Of a stretch of DNA of 64,000 nt, positions 20,551 to 28,878 are shown one piece after another (the stretch's first letter is position 1; each line of letters starts with the position of its first letter). The translations under genes and the position numbers were made by a program. The stretch is from Yersinia aldovae ATCC 35236. GTDB lineage: Bacteria; Pseudomonadota; Gammaproteobacteria; Enterobacterales; Enterobacteriaceae. The notes below the pieces were generated by a model that worked only from the letters and a program-made list of their open reading frames with translations, had not been told where the DNA came from and ran no database searches. Location of the stretch: positions 41,058-105,057 of the forward strand of contig NZ_ACCB01000012.1 of NCBI RefSeq assembly GCF_000173735.1. Direction: 5' to 3'.

Positions 20551-20964
20551 ATGAAACTGACGATAACTGATACCCCAACGTCTGCGGATATAGCGGAAAT
20601 CATCGATGGACTAAAAGCGTTTAACCGTAAATTCGTGGGGGATAATGGCCGTAAGCCTTTAGCTGTGTTTATCACCGGCGAACAAGATGAGAAACTGGGC
20701 GGAATTGCCGGTTATACCTTAGGGAATTGCCTAAGTATTGAATATCTATGGGTATCCGACACATTACGTCTTTCGGGGGCAGGCAGTAAATTGATGCAGG
20801 CGGCAGAGCAGGAGGCTATTTTACGCGGATGTCAATTCGCTCAAGTAGATACATTCAGCTTCCAGGCCCGGCCTTTCTATGAAAAGCACGGTTACCAATT
20901 AAAAATGACATTAGAGAATGTGGTCGGGGGCTACCATCGTTATTATTTAGCCAAAATTTTATGA
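20551..20964 (+). CDS. GNAT-family N-acetyltransferase
   Basis: A 137-residue acetyltransferase of the GNAT fold. The acetyl-CoA binding region is SIEYLWVSDTLRLSGAGSKL (RxxGxGxxL-like), and the C-terminal VDTFSFQARPFYEKHGY is typical of small YjgM-like members. The ATG at 20551 follows AGAGAGGAA. The acceptor substrate is unknown. It is single, divergent from the ABC exporter. Confidence 0.85.
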   Translation: MKLTITDTPTSADIAEIIDGLKAFNRKFVGDNGRKPLAVFITGEQDEKLGGIAGYTLGNCLSIEYLWVSDTLRLSGAGSKLMQAAEQEAILRGCQFAQVDTFSFQARPFYEKHGYQLKMTLENVVGGYHRYYLAKIL

Positions 20965-21043
20965 GACGCTTACCTATTCCCTGAAGGGCATCTATAGGAC
21001 TTCGTCACCTATTAGGCTATTCTGTTTTACATTGTATTAACCA

Positions 21044-22564
21044 ATGTATATGGAACTGGATATGGCGGATTTATCAATTAAAAAACTGTCATTATGGTCA
21101 TTAACCTCTTTGGTAGTAGGTTCCATGATCGGTGCTGGCATTTTTTCTTTACCTGCTACATTTGGCCGTGCAACCGGAGGGTTCGGTGCCATTATTGCCT
21201 GGATTATTGCGGGGGGAGGGATGCTCGCGCTGGCTTTTGTATTCCAGACGTTAGCACAACGTAAGCCTGATCTGGACTCTGGCGTTTATATTTATGCTAA
21301 AACGGGTTTTGGTGATTATGCTGGCTTCGCTTCTGCAATTGGTTTTTGGGCTGGAGCCTGTATTGGTAGCGTATCCTATTTTGTTTTGATCAAATCCACA
21401 CTGGGGGCTTTTTTCCCGATATTTGGTGATGGCAATACATTATTGGCCGTTTTGATTGCTTCATGTATCTTGTGGAGTTTTCATTTTATGGTGCTGCGCG
21501 GTATTAAAGAAGCAGCGGCGATTAATACTATAGCCACGTTTGCTAAAGTTATTCCGATATTTATCTTTGTTATCGTGCTGGCATTTGCCTTTCGCACCGA
21601 CACTTTTGCATTGAATTTCTGGGGTAGTGATGCGTTGGGCGCTGTGGGGGATCTCTCCCATCTTGATGATTATGGCTATACCGGCCATGCGGCGCTGGAA
21701 ATAGGCGCGGCATCCCAATCTTTATTCTCGCAGGTTCGTAGCACAATGCTGGTCACGGTATTTGTATTCGTGGGTATTGAAGGGGCGAGTGTATATTCCC
21801 GCTATGCCAAGGATAGAAAGCACGTTGGTATCGCAACGGTATTGGGCTTTATTGGTGTGCTATGCCTGCTGGTATTGGTCACTATGCTCTCTTATGGTGT
21901 GCTGCTGCGCCCGGAGCTTGCAGCTTTACGCCAGCCTTCAATGGCCGGTGTATTGGAGCATATTGTTGGCCGCTGGGGAGCGATATTTATCAGTGTTGGC
22001 CTGATTATTTCGGTCATGGGCGCTTATCTGTCCTGGACGCTGCTGGCGGCTGAAGCGCTATATTCTGCCGCGAAAAGCGATATCATGCCGCAGATATTTG
22101 CAACCGAGAATAAGCGTGGAGTGCCTTCAGCAGCCGTGTGGATGTCGAATATTTTCATCCAGTTATTCTTAATTGTCACTCTCTTTACTGAATATGCTTT
22201 CCAACTTGCTCTGGAATTAACCAGTTCACTGGTTTTGATCCCGTATCTTTTGGTTGCCGCTTATGGGCTGAAACTTGCCTGGACTCAGGAAACTTACCTG
22301 CCTGGTTCATCCAGCCATAAAAAAGATCTCATCCTTGCATTGATAGCAACGCTATATGCGCTATTAATGGTCTATGCGGGAGGCCTGAAGTATATCTTGT
22401 TATCGGCGGTGATTTACGGCCCAGGAACTATGTTGTTCATTATTGCAAAGCGTGAGCAGAATAAACCCGTATTTATGCCGATTGAAAAGTGCCTTTTTGC
22501 GGTGGCAATTATTGCTGCCACTGCTGCGGTATACAGTCTGGCGACGGGCATTATCTCGGTATAA
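21044..22564 (+). CDS. Basic amino acid antiporter, ArcD/YdgI family
   Basis: A roughly 500-residue APC-superfamily transporter with about 12-13 membrane segments. The family start KLSLWSLTSLVVGSMIGAG carries the backbone-binding glycine motif of helix 1, and FVFVGIEGASVYSRYAKDR is the helix-6 region of the ArcD/YdgI arginine-ornithine exchanger group. Start choice is uncertain: ATG at 21044, 21050 or 21062, the last giving MADLSIKKLS as in relatives. No arginine deiminase genes lie nearby, so the true substrate pair is inferred only from family. Confidence 0.82.
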   Translation: MYMELDMADLSIKKLSLWSLTSLVVGSMIGAGIFSLPATFGRATGGFGAIIAWIIAGGGMLALAFVFQTLAQRKPDLDSGVYIYAKTGFGDYAGFASAIGFWAGACIGSVSYFVLIKSTLGAFFPIFGDGNTLLAVLIASCILWSFHFMVLRGIKEAAAINTIATFAKVIPIFIFVIVLAFAFRTDTFALNFWGSDALGAVGDLSHLDDYGYTGHAALEIGAASQSLFSQVRSTMLVTVFVFVGIEGASVYSRYAKDRKHVGIATVLGFIGVLCLLVLVTMLSYGVLLRPELAALRQPSMAGVLEHIVGRWGAIFISVGLIISVMGAYLSWTLLAAEALYSAAKSDIMPQIFATENKRGVPSAAVWMSNIFIQLFLIVTLFTEYAFQLALELTSSLVLIPYLLVAAYGLKLAWTQETYLPGSSSHKKDLILALIATLYALLMVYAGGLKYILLSAVIYGPGTMLFIIAKREQNKPVFMPIEKCLFAVAIIAATAAVYSLATGIISV

Positions 22565-22872
22565 TGGCGATTCGATCTATTTATGTCGCGTTACAATTTG
22601 GCTGTTTATCGCGAAACGGTTAAATGAAGTACGTGGCATCGTGTGCTCTTTCTAGAGGTCAAAATACTTAATAGTTATTAATGTATCTGTCTAATGCCTT
22701 TAACTTTACAATGGATGGGCTTGATCTATAACGCAGACTACGACAGGATCGTGTGGTTATAACTCAATGTTGAAATGGTCTGATGTTCTTTTATCACTGA
22801 CGGTATTTGATAATAAACACGATTCTTCTTATGCGAGTTGTGGCTGATGAGCGTTAATTTGCAGGTATTGCT
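22565..22872. other. Intergenic region with no gene seen
   Basis: About 300 bases between the antiporter stop and the first tiny membrane-protein ORF. Nothing coding was found. The right-hand part presumably holds the promoter of the small ORFs. Confidence 0.4.
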
Positions 22873-23013
22873 TTGAAAAAACAAAAAGATATCGCCCAAG
22901 GTAGTGATTACCCCACGGGCATTGGCGATGCGCAATTTGCGCTCGTGGTTTTACTAACAACATCATGTTTGCTGATTGCAATGACCTTGATTGCGATCCT
23001 GTGGTTGATTTGA
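22873..23013 (+). CDS. Small membrane protein, 46 residues
   Basis: Starting from TTG at 22873, this reads a charged N-terminus (KKQKDIAQGSDYPTG) and then one hydrophobic helix (ALVVLLTTSCLLIAMTLIAI) ending in WLI. No family is recognised. Its stop is 26 bases before the start of a second one-helix protein, which suggests a two-gene unit. The weak start codon keeps confidence modest. Confidence 0.4.
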   Translation: MKKQKDIAQGSDYPTGIGDAQFALVVLLTTSCLLIAMTLIAILWLI

Positions 23014-23039
23014 TGAACTACAGATATTAGGGAGACTAT

Positions 23040-23204
23040 GTGGATAAGAGTTTGTTTGATGATAATAAAGTCATCGCACTGATTGGTTTATTGATGGCTG
23101 CGCTCATCGTCGTTAGCGTAATGTTTGTGATGACGTACATGGCTGATCGTCAACGTAACGAAGTACAATTCATCGATGTGCAAAATTGCTACAAAAAGGA
23201 CTGA
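23040..23204 (+). CDS. Small membrane protein, 54 residues
   Basis: A GTG at 23040 with AGGGAG six to ten bases upstream begins a 54-residue product: MDKSLFDDNKVIA, a single transmembrane helix (LIGLLMAALIVVSVMFVM), and a charged tail ending NCYKKD. No family is recognised. The good ribosome site and the tandem arrangement with the 46-residue ORF support expression. It is followed by the convergent AraC-type gene. Confidence 0.5.
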   Translation: MDKSLFDDNKVIALIGLLMAALIVVSVMFVMTYMADRQRNEVQFIDVQNCYKKD

Positions 23205-23266
23205 AGGGTATTATTCGCCGGATTGCACTTGTACGCATCTCAGGCGAAATGAGGAATAGCGGCATG

Positions 23267-23653
23267 TCATGCTAGCTTCTGATTAATGGCATGCAGTGGT
23301 AGTGCAATATTCAGATCAATATCTGTATTTTGTCTGAAGTCATACGGAGTTATGCCGTAGCGTTTTCTGAACATGTATGTAAAGTGTGACTGTGAGCCAA
23401 AGCCAAAATCCAAAGCAATATCGAAAATAGTGCTCTCACTGCTTCTTAGTTGATAAACGGCTCCCGCCAAACGCCTTTCTCTGATGTACTTACCTAGTGA
23501 TACGCCGGTAACTTCTTTGAATATTTTTTGCATATGCCAAAGTGAATAGCCTGAGTAAGCAGCTAGCTCTTCGAGGTAGATGACCCTTCCTAAGTGGGTT
23601 TCGACCCATTTACTGAGGGCGCAGACTAACGCGAGATGATTTTCTTGTGACAT
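23267..23653 (-). CDS. AraC-family regulator of SoxS/MarA size
   Basis: A 128-residue protein made of just the AraC DNA-binding module with two helix-turn-helices: LEELAAYSGYSLWHMQKIFKE and IFDIALDFGFGSQSHFTYMF, then the family RKRYGITPYDFRQ. Like MarA, SoxS and Rob it has no ligand domain, so it would be controlled by its own level. It differs enough from all three that I give no symbol. Three tiny membrane ORFs flank it; a regulatory link is a guess. Confidence 0.85.
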   Translation of the reverse strand: MSQENHLALVCALSKWVETHLGRVIYLEELAAYSGYSLWHMQKIFKEVTGVSLGKYIRERRLAGAVYQLRSSESTIFDIALDFGFGSQSHFTYMFRKRYGITPYDFRQNTDIDLNIALPLHAINQKLA

Positions 23654-23893
23654 TTTTTAGTCTGTTTTTTCTGATTGAGAGTATTGCATTATACACAAGT
23701 TGAATCGAACAACACAAAACACTGAACCGGCCATTAAGGTGTAAAATGCACAAAAAAGACTTTTCAGTCAGGGTTTGGCAAAAGCGTTATCTGGTGCCAT
23801 AGTAAAGACGTTGTACCATCTGAAAAGAGCATTTATTGGGGATTTAAAGGCTAAGTTTGGAAAAATAGAAATCAAGAATGATGAGGTGATCGC

Positions 23894-24007
23894 ATGTTGA
23901 TAACAGTGATTATGACTCTGATAGCGGTTGTGGGCGTGACCGTCTTTCTAAAGATGCCAGTAATGGTCCTGCATAACAGCAAAGGCGCAGGAGGTGATGA
24001 ACTGTGA
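23894..24007 (+). CDS. Small membrane protein, 37 residues
   Basis: The ATG at 23894 sits behind GAGGTG at a suitable distance. The product begins with a hydrophobic helix (LITVIMTLIAVVGVTVFL) and ends with a short polar tail (NSKGAGGDEL). Unrecognised. It is divergent from the AraC gene with 240 bases between starts and is followed by a strong terminator, so it looks like a complete small transcription unit. Confidence 0.5.
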   Translation: MLITVIMTLIAVVGVTVFLKMPVMVLHNSKGAGGDEL

Positions 24008-24052
24008 GAATTGGAAGATTGTGATTGGCATGAATGTAATGACACTTTCTGG

Positions 24053-24089
24053 AACCAGGTGATTGATAGCTATCAAACCTGGTTTTTTT
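24053..24089 (+). terminator. Terminator after the 37-residue ORF
   Basis: Stem AACCAGGT/ACCTGGTT (24053-24060 with 24077-24084), enclosing an inner TTGATAG/CTATCAA pairing, followed by seven T. Confidence 0.8.
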
Positions 24090-24221
24090 ACGCCCCAATT
24101 CCGCCCCAAAAGATCTATACAGCATTTCTCTTCGAACCAAGCCAATCAATGACACATGGGACTAAGGAAATCTGTCTATTAGCGTGATATCCTTAAAAAT
24201 ATTATTTTGATGGAATTATTT

Positions 24222-24461
24222 ATGTCTGAAATGTTCACTAATGACCAAGAGCTAGTCTCTGACTTGGTTGCTTGCCAACTAGTCATTAAGCAGATCCTTG
24301 ATGTTATTGATGTTATTGCACCGGCTGAGATACGCGATAAAATGTCACATCAGCTCAAAACTATTGATTTCTCCACACATCCTGTCGGTGCAGACCCTGT
24401 GACCAAGCGGGCGATAGAAAAGGCAATTGCACTCATTGACATGAAGTTCACACAAAAGTAG
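24222..24461 (+). CDS. Small helical protein, possibly YecF/DUF2594-like
   Basis: A 79-residue cytosolic, mostly helical protein starting [19 protein letters not shown]. The N-terminal half resembles YecF (DUF2594) in the NQEL and KMxxQL positions, but the match is weak and no function is known for that family. A TTG start five codons upstream is possible. It converges on yobH with a shared perfect terminator hairpin. Confidence 0.6.
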   Translation: MSEMFTNDQELVSDLVACQLVIKQILDVIDVIAPAEIRDKMSHQLKTIDFSTHPVGADPVTKRAIEKAIALIDMKFTQK

Positions 24462-24530
24462 CGCATGGCCCATCGGTATCGTAACGATGGGGGTGCTGTA
24501 GCTGTAATTGAATGAGAATTCGCACTACAG

Positions 24531-24563
24531 TGTGCTGCGGGCTTATAACAAGCCCGCAGCACA
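24531..24563. terminator. Bidirectional terminator hairpin
   Basis: A perfect 14-bp stem TGTGCTGCGGGCTT/AAGCCCGCAGCACA with a 5-base loop lies between two convergent genes (stops at 24461 and 24565). It abuts the yobH stop codon. Confidence 0.75.
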
Positions 24564-24564
24564 G

Positions 24565-24798
24565 TTATTCGAACACATTATTGCCTATCTTCTTGAACAA
24601 TGGGCAGTTAGTGATACCGATAATGCCATTTTCGCCATTGATATATTGGGCTGTAGCGACATTTCTGGCGGTTAGATACTTACACTGCAAACCGATGCCA
24701 GCAGCATTTTTTTCACTACCAATAAGTACGCCGTAACCTGAAAAGAGCAGGGCGAGGTAGATAATGGCGATTACCAGTAACACTCGGAATAGACTCAT
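24565..24798 (-). CDS. yobH: YobH family small protein
   Basis: A 77-residue protein with an N-terminal hydrophobic helix or uncleaved signal (RVLLVIAIIYLALLFSGYG). It is recognised as YobH from SGYGVLIGSEKNAAGIGLQC, YLTARNVAT and GIIGITNCPL, which match the E. coli protein at equivalent positions. Function unknown. It is divergent from mgrB across about 240 bases, the same neighbour as in E. coli (mgrB-yobH). Confidence 0.85.
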   Translation of the reverse strand: MSLFRVLLVIAIIYLALLFSGYGVLIGSEKNAAGIGLQCKYLTARNVATAQYINGENGIIGITNCPLFKKIGNNVFE

Positions 24799-24976
24799 GT
24801 AATCACTCCAGATAATTAACTTTGCTTTTTTCTAAACAGTGTACTTAACAGTTTAGATTGTAATGATGTGTTAGTTAATAGTAAAAATCCTAAATAATAT
24901 TGATTTATAAGCTTAAAAAGTCATATGCTAGAAGAAAATGCTGTTGGTGATATATTCAACATGAGTAATTACATCT

Positions 24977-25011
24977 TGGCTATAAATGGTTCATGTCTAA
25001 TGCAGTATAAT
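24977..25011 (+). promoter_or_regulatory. PhoP-box-like promoter of mgrB
   Basis: TGGCTA-N5-GGTTCA (24977-24993) resembles the PhoP direct repeat (T/G)GTTTA-N5-(T/G)GTTTA. A perfect -10 TATAAT lies at 25006-25011, 12 bases downstream, the spacing typical of PhoP-activated promoters. mgrB is a known PhoP target in relatives. Confidence 0.65.
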
Positions 25012-25040
25012 TAAAAAAAATGTTGAGAAAGGTGCCTGAT

Positions 25041-25184
25041 TTGAACATAAAAAAACTTGTTGCGACGGTTGCTATCATTGCCGTTTGTTGCTTGTTTTAT
25101 CTATTAGCTCTTGACAGCTACTGCGATCAGGGCGGGGGCTTCTCTACCGGTATTTGTACTATTACGACAATTATTCCTTGGTAA
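25041..25184 (+). CDS. mgrB: PhoQ feedback inhibitor MgrB
   Basis: A 47-residue inner-membrane peptide, the same length as E. coli MgrB. MgrB binds the PhoQ sensor and damps PhoPQ signalling; its loss causes polymyxin resistance in some enterobacteria. One transmembrane helix (VATVAIIAVCCLFYLLAL) is followed by a periplasmic tail with the two functional cysteines at 28 and 39 (YCDQ and TGIC) and the invariant end IPW. The start is TTG at 25041, with AAGGTG seven bases upstream. A PhoP-box-like promoter precedes it, implying the usual negative loop. Easily missed because of its size and start codon. Confidence 0.9.
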   Translation: MNIKKLVATVAIIAVCCLFYLLALDSYCDQGGGFSTGICTITTIIPW

Positions 25185-25333
25185 CGGTAGATTGCTGCTC
25201 GTTTATTTAATTTTAAGGAGAAATTATCCCACTTAGTTATTATTAATCACGTTATTCGTCATTCTCTGATTCACCTTTATAGTGGGCAGAGTGATAAGAT
25301 AGTGCCTTCCTCATGCATGTAATAGGGTAGTCA

Positions 25334-25615
25334 ATGTTGGATACAAATATGGGCGCTTTCGGGATCGCCTCCATCGCTTTGTCACTGCTTATCGTTATTT
25401 TCCTCTTAATAGTTTGGTTCTTTTTGAGTCGCGCCAGTGTACGAGCGAATGAACAAGTTAGCTTATTGCAAGAGATAGCCGAACAGCAAAAACGGCAAAC
25501 AGAATTGCTTAATGCATTGTTGGAAAATGCCACCGGTGTCAAGGTTGGGCAAGACGATGACGATGAAGATGTTGTTTCCCCGCTCGACTTCAAAGGCTTT
25601 ATTCCGGAAAGATAA
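25334..25615 (+). CDS. yebO: YebO family membrane protein
   Basis: A 93-residue single-pass protein. An N-terminal helix ([18 protein letters not shown]) is followed by a cytosolic coiled coil ([21 protein letters not shown]) and an acidic end. The RASxRxNEQxxLL...QQKRQ...LL pattern identifies YebO, which lies next to mgrB in E. coli too. Function unknown. Same strand as mgrB, 149 bases downstream, probably co-transcribed. Confidence 0.85.
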   Translation: MLDTNMGAFGIASIALSLLIVIFLLIVWFFLSRASVRANEQVSLLQEIAEQQKRQTELLNALLENATGVKVGQDDDDEDVVSPLDFKGFIPER

Positions 25616-25761
25616 TTTTCCGATTCTGGCACTGCTATCTGGCAGTGTCAGCTAATTCCGGCCCCCCTTATCAATAAAAAATAAACCCCGTCATTTGTCA
25701 TAAATCTGTCTTATTCTCACCGTAATGTAGCCATAACTTTTCATAGAATCGGTGACTTAAG

Positions 25762-26061
25762 ATGATTAAATGGTATGAAGAAAGTGACAGTGAAGTGAAT
25801 CGAGGGATTGCGCTGCTAACCGGTGAGGACCCCGGTAAGTGGTATCCTTACGGCGGTATTAAGGGCAAGGATTACTGTAAGAATCCCTCCGATGCATGGC
25901 CTATTATTTATGCCAACAAGATTGGAATTTATTCCCCCGATGTTAATGACAATAATCAGTGGAATGCCCGAATGACTAATCCGCAAGGTGAATGGCAGGC
26001 TTATAGCCAAAGCCCTTTGCGTGCCGCCATGATTTGTTATCTGCTCAGCCAGGATGTTTGA
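25762..26061 (+). CDS. DUF2591-like protein (phage-type)
   Basis: A 99-residue cytosolic protein rich in aromatic residues. The pattern of WPIIYANKIGIYSPDV, WNARM and the end SPLRAAMICYLLSQ resembles the DUF2591 family found in lambdoid prophages, minus its usual N-terminal VAxxxG portion. Function unknown. Its end overlaps the next frame by 8 bases if that gene starts at 26054. It probably came from a phage. Confidence 0.55.
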   Translation: MIKWYEESDSEVNRGIALLTGEDPGKWYPYGGIKGKDYCKNPSDAWPIIYANKIGIYSPDVNDNNQWNARMTNPQGEWQAYSQSPLRAAMICYLLSQDV

Positions 26062-26413
26062 ACAGATAAGTGACTATTTTCAGCAAGAATGTCTATCCCA
26101 CGCGTATTTTACTGGTGAGGGAATAGCGATGAATAACAGATCTGTTACTGATCTTCTGGGGCTGATGATGAAACGTATTATTAAAGGGGATTTAAATTTG
26201 TCTCACTTGGTCATTGCTCATGCCGCGATTGACCATCATCAAAAATCTTATGGTGAGCGGCGTCAAGGCTGGCCTTCAACTTATCTTATTCGTTATAAAA
26301 ATAATCGTGTTGCTGTTGAAGTTGTTACCCGACGTCAGTCTTATGTCGCAACATTAATGATTGGTGCTCGTAATCTGAGTAAACTCTGTGGTATTGCGGC
26401 ATTGTTGCCTTGA
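26054..26413 (+). CDS. Hypothetical protein, 95-119 residues
   Basis: Not recognised. Two starts are possible: an early start at 26054 overlapping the upstream gene, or the ATG at 26129 with GAGGGAA in front, giving MNNRSVTDLLGLMMKRI. The shorter form has the better ribosome site. The product has a helical first half, a basic middle (GERRQGW) and a beta-like YLIRYKNNRVAVEVVTRRQ. No membrane span. It probably forms a pair with the DUF2591-like gene. Confidence 0.5.
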   Translation: MFEQISDYFQQECLSHAYFTGEGIAMNNRSVTDLLGLMMKRIIKGDLNLSHLVIAHAAIDHHQKSYGERRQGWPSTYLIRYKNNRVAVEVVTRRQSYVATLMIGARNLSKLCGIAALLP

Positions 26414-26610
26414 TTAGCTCAAGTTTATGGCATGGATTCATGCTGCCCTTGCTCAATGAAACGAATTACTTAAATTAATTAAATTTATAGATGCCTATCC
26501 AACAGGCATCAAACTACCTTTATCCTTGATGCTGGCGGGTTTAAGTGTTAAAAAACCGCCGCAGATTCATTTATGAAACGCACTGTGTCATGAGTGCGGC
26601 AGAGGATAGG

Positions 26611-28002
26611 ATGGAAGAGCAGTTGCAGGATTCAACGCTAAAACGCGGTTTAAAAAATAGACACATTCAGCTTATTGCTTTGGGTGGGGCGATAGGTACC
26701 GGATTATTCTTAGGGATAGCGCAGACCATCAAAATGGCTGGCCCCTCGGTAATCCTGGGTTATGCCATTGGCGGTTTTATCGCATTTCTCATCATGCGGC
26801 AGCTCGGTGAAATGGTTGTTGAAGAACCTGTTGCCGGTTCATTTAGCCATTTTGCTTATAAATACTGGGGTGATTTTGCCGGTTTCTTATCCGGTTGGAA
26901 TTACTGGGCCATGTTTATCCTGGTGGGTATGGCTGAACTGACTGCGGTGGGGATCTATATTCAATATTGGTGGCCGGAGATACCCACATGGGTTTCAGCC
27001 GCGGTGTTCTTTGTTCTGATTAATGCCATCAATTTAATAAACGTTCGCATGTTCGGTGAGACTGAATTTTGGTTCGCTATCATAAAAGTTGCGGCTATTA
27101 TCGGTATGATTGTGTTCGGTGCTTATTTGTTGGCATCAGGCTCCGGTGGGCCGGGCGCTTCAGTGACTAACCTCTGGGCACAAGGCGGTTTTATGCCTCA
27201 TGGCCTTGGCGGTTTGGTGATGGCGATGGCGGTCATTATGTTTTCTTTCGGCGGGCTGGAAATGGTGGGTATCACTGCCGCAGAGGCAGAAGATCCGCAG
27301 CACAGCATTCCAAAAGCAACCAATCAAGTGGTTTACCGTATCCTGATTTTTTATATCGGCTCGCTGACGGTGCTGCTCTCCCTTTATCCGTGGGGCAACG
27401 TCGTGGAAGGCGGTAGTCCGTTTGTGATGACCTTCCATGCACTGGACAGCAATCTGGTCGCTACCATCCTGAATGTGGTCGTTCTGACAGCGGCGCTATC
27501 GGTATACAACAGTGGTGTGTATTGCAACAGCCGAATGCTGTTTGGCCTGGCATCGCAAGGTAATGCACCTAAGTTGCTGACCAAAGTGAATAAACGCGGT
27601 GTGCCTATCTTGTCCATTGCGCTCTCAGCATTGGCTACCTCAGCCGGTGTGGTGATTAACTATGTCATGCCGGGTAAAGCTTTCGAGTTATTGATGGCTC
27701 TGGTGGTATCGACGCTAGTTATCAATTGGGTAATGATTTGTCTGGCTCACCTGAAATTCCGCGCGGCCAAGATGAAAGAGGGGAGCGAACTACGCTTTAA
27801 AGCCTTGTGGTACCCTTACGGTAATTATCTGTGCCTGGTATTTCTTGCCTTCATTCTGGTCATTATGTATCTCACTGAGGGGGTTCAGATCTCAGTGTTA
27901 ATGATGCCCGTTTGGGTCGTATTATTATGGTGTGGTTTTATCCTCACCCGCCGCAAACATAAAAATAGATTAACTGAAGTTAATGATTCAAATGCAGTCT
28001 AG
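26611..28002 (+). CDS. pheP: Aromatic amino acid permease, PheP/AroP type
   Basis: A 12-helix APC-family (amino acid transporter family) permease of about 463 residues. NRHIQLIALGGAIGTGLFLG carries the helix-1 substrate motif, and FGNYLC-like KALWYPYGNYLCLVF near the end, together with IMRQLGEMVVEEPV and GETEFWFA, puts it closest to E. coli PheP, with AroP next. Uptake of phenylalanine by proton symport is the expected role. The ATG at 26611 follows AGAGGATAGG; an earlier ATG at 26590 adds seven residues, and the frame is open from 26545. Single gene with its own terminator. Confidence 0.82.
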   Translation: MEEQLQDSTLKRGLKNRHIQLIALGGAIGTGLFLGIAQTIKMAGPSVILGYAIGGFIAFLIMRQLGEMVVEEPVAGSFSHFAYKYWGDFAGFLSGWNYWAMFILVGMAELTAVGIYIQYWWPEIPTWVSAAVFFVLINAINLINVRMFGETEFWFAIIKVAAIIGMIVFGAYLLASGSGGPGASVTNLWAQGGFMPHGLGGLVMAMAVIMFSFGGLEMVGITAAEAEDPQHSIPKATNQVVYRILIFYIGSLTVLLSLYPWGNVVEGGSPFVMTFHALDSNLVATILNVVVLTAALSVYNSGVYCNSRMLFGLASQGNAPKLLTKVNKRGVPILSIALSALATSAGVVINYVMPGKAFELLMALVVSTLVINWVMICLAHLKFRAAKMKEGSELRFKALWYPYGNYLCLVFLAFILVIMYLTEGVQISVLMMPVWVVLLWCGFILTRRKHKNRLTEVNDSNAV

Positions 28003-28027
28003 CCGGTTAGCAATAAGGCGATAGAAC

Positions 28028-28060
28028 AGCCGGATATGTGTACAGCATATCCGGCTATTT
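28028..28060 (+). terminator. Terminator hairpin after the PheP-like gene
   Basis: An 11-bp perfect stem AGCCGGATATG/CATATCCGGCT (28028-28038 with 28046-28056), then ATTTAAAT. 26 bases after the stop. Confidence 0.75.
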
Positions 28061-28263
28061 AAATCAAAGAAGGTATCAGGTCTAATATCTTTTTGTTTAC
28101 AGCACAGTGTCAAATTAGTAAAAAGTTAAGCGTATTTTAATAGACAAACATCGTTGCACTGATTTGGATCGTTGACGCTAATTGATATTAATTCCTAATA
28201 CCCCCCATAGCCACGTTTATAATATGGTTATAAGTGGGGTAAGTAGTTTAATAAAATCTTCAA

Positions 28264-28878
28264 TCAGAATTGCCAACGCATCCAGGTAAACAAGACATTT
28301 CCGTTATTATGAGTGCCAGGTATATAGGTGGTTTGTAAGGCAAACTTATTATACTCAATTGAAAGCAATGGTAATGGCAACGGAATTGGGATGTAATGAT
28401 ACTCATGACGAGCCGTGATACTGGCCGTAAATCCTACACCAAAACGCCACCCGTCCATCTCACCGGGTATCCACATCTTTTGATAGCCGTATCCTATGAT
28501 TGGCTCAACTTCGTTGTGTGAATCCATAAACGCCATCGCATAGACTGCGTGCCAGTTGTTATCCTCATCATAGCGATACTTACCATAACCGATGCCCCAC
28601 GGCCGCTCGTTGTATGACGCTATCTTGTCATCATCATAGGTCCAGCGGTTATGCCAGGTGTTCAGTGGGATATACAGCTCCTGATTAGGGGAGTCCCAGG
28701 CGAGGGAGATATTGCGCATCAGACGCTGCCACAAGTTGCCATTGTCGGTGAGATCCGTCGGCTCATGAGCAACAGAGGGTTGGGTGGCTAGTGGGGCAGT
28801 CTCTGCCAGAGCGGGTAACACCAAGCCGTACGATAACCCACTCAACATGCAGGTGCTGATAATGTGTTTATAATTCAT
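28264..28878 (-). CDS. pagP: Lipid A palmitoyltransferase PagP
   Basis: Outer-membrane beta-barrel enzyme that moves palmitate from phospholipid to lipid A. The 204-residue precursor has a signal peptide ending near PALAE, an N-terminal amphipathic helix with NLWQRLMRNI, and the catalytic residues in NTWHNRWTYD (His) and AFMDSHNEVEP (Asp-Ser). The C-terminal aromatic residue (WMRWQF) is the outer-membrane insertion signal. In relatives pagP is activated by PhoP; no clear PhoP box could be read upstream. Intact, whereas pagP is reported inactive in Y. pestis. Confidence 0.93.
   Translation of the reverse strand: MNYKHIISTCMLSGLSYGLVLPALAETAPLATQPSVAHEPTDLTDNGNLWQRLMRNISLAWDSPNQELYIPLNTWHNRWTYDDDKIASYNERPWGIGYGKYRYDEDNNWHAVYAMAFMDSHNEVEPIIGYGYQKMWIPGEMDGWRFGVGFTASITARHEYHYIPIPLPLPLLSIEYNKFALQTTYIPGTHNNGNVLFTWMRWQF

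Noticed and set aside
23910..24155. 81-codon minus-strand frame near the 37-residue ORF
   Set aside because: Runs through the terminator hairpin, has no ribosome site and overlaps the better-supported plus-strand ORF.
25626..25651. Hairpin GCACTGC/GGCAGTGTC after yebO
   Set aside because: Imperfect stem without a T run; possible terminator but not supported.
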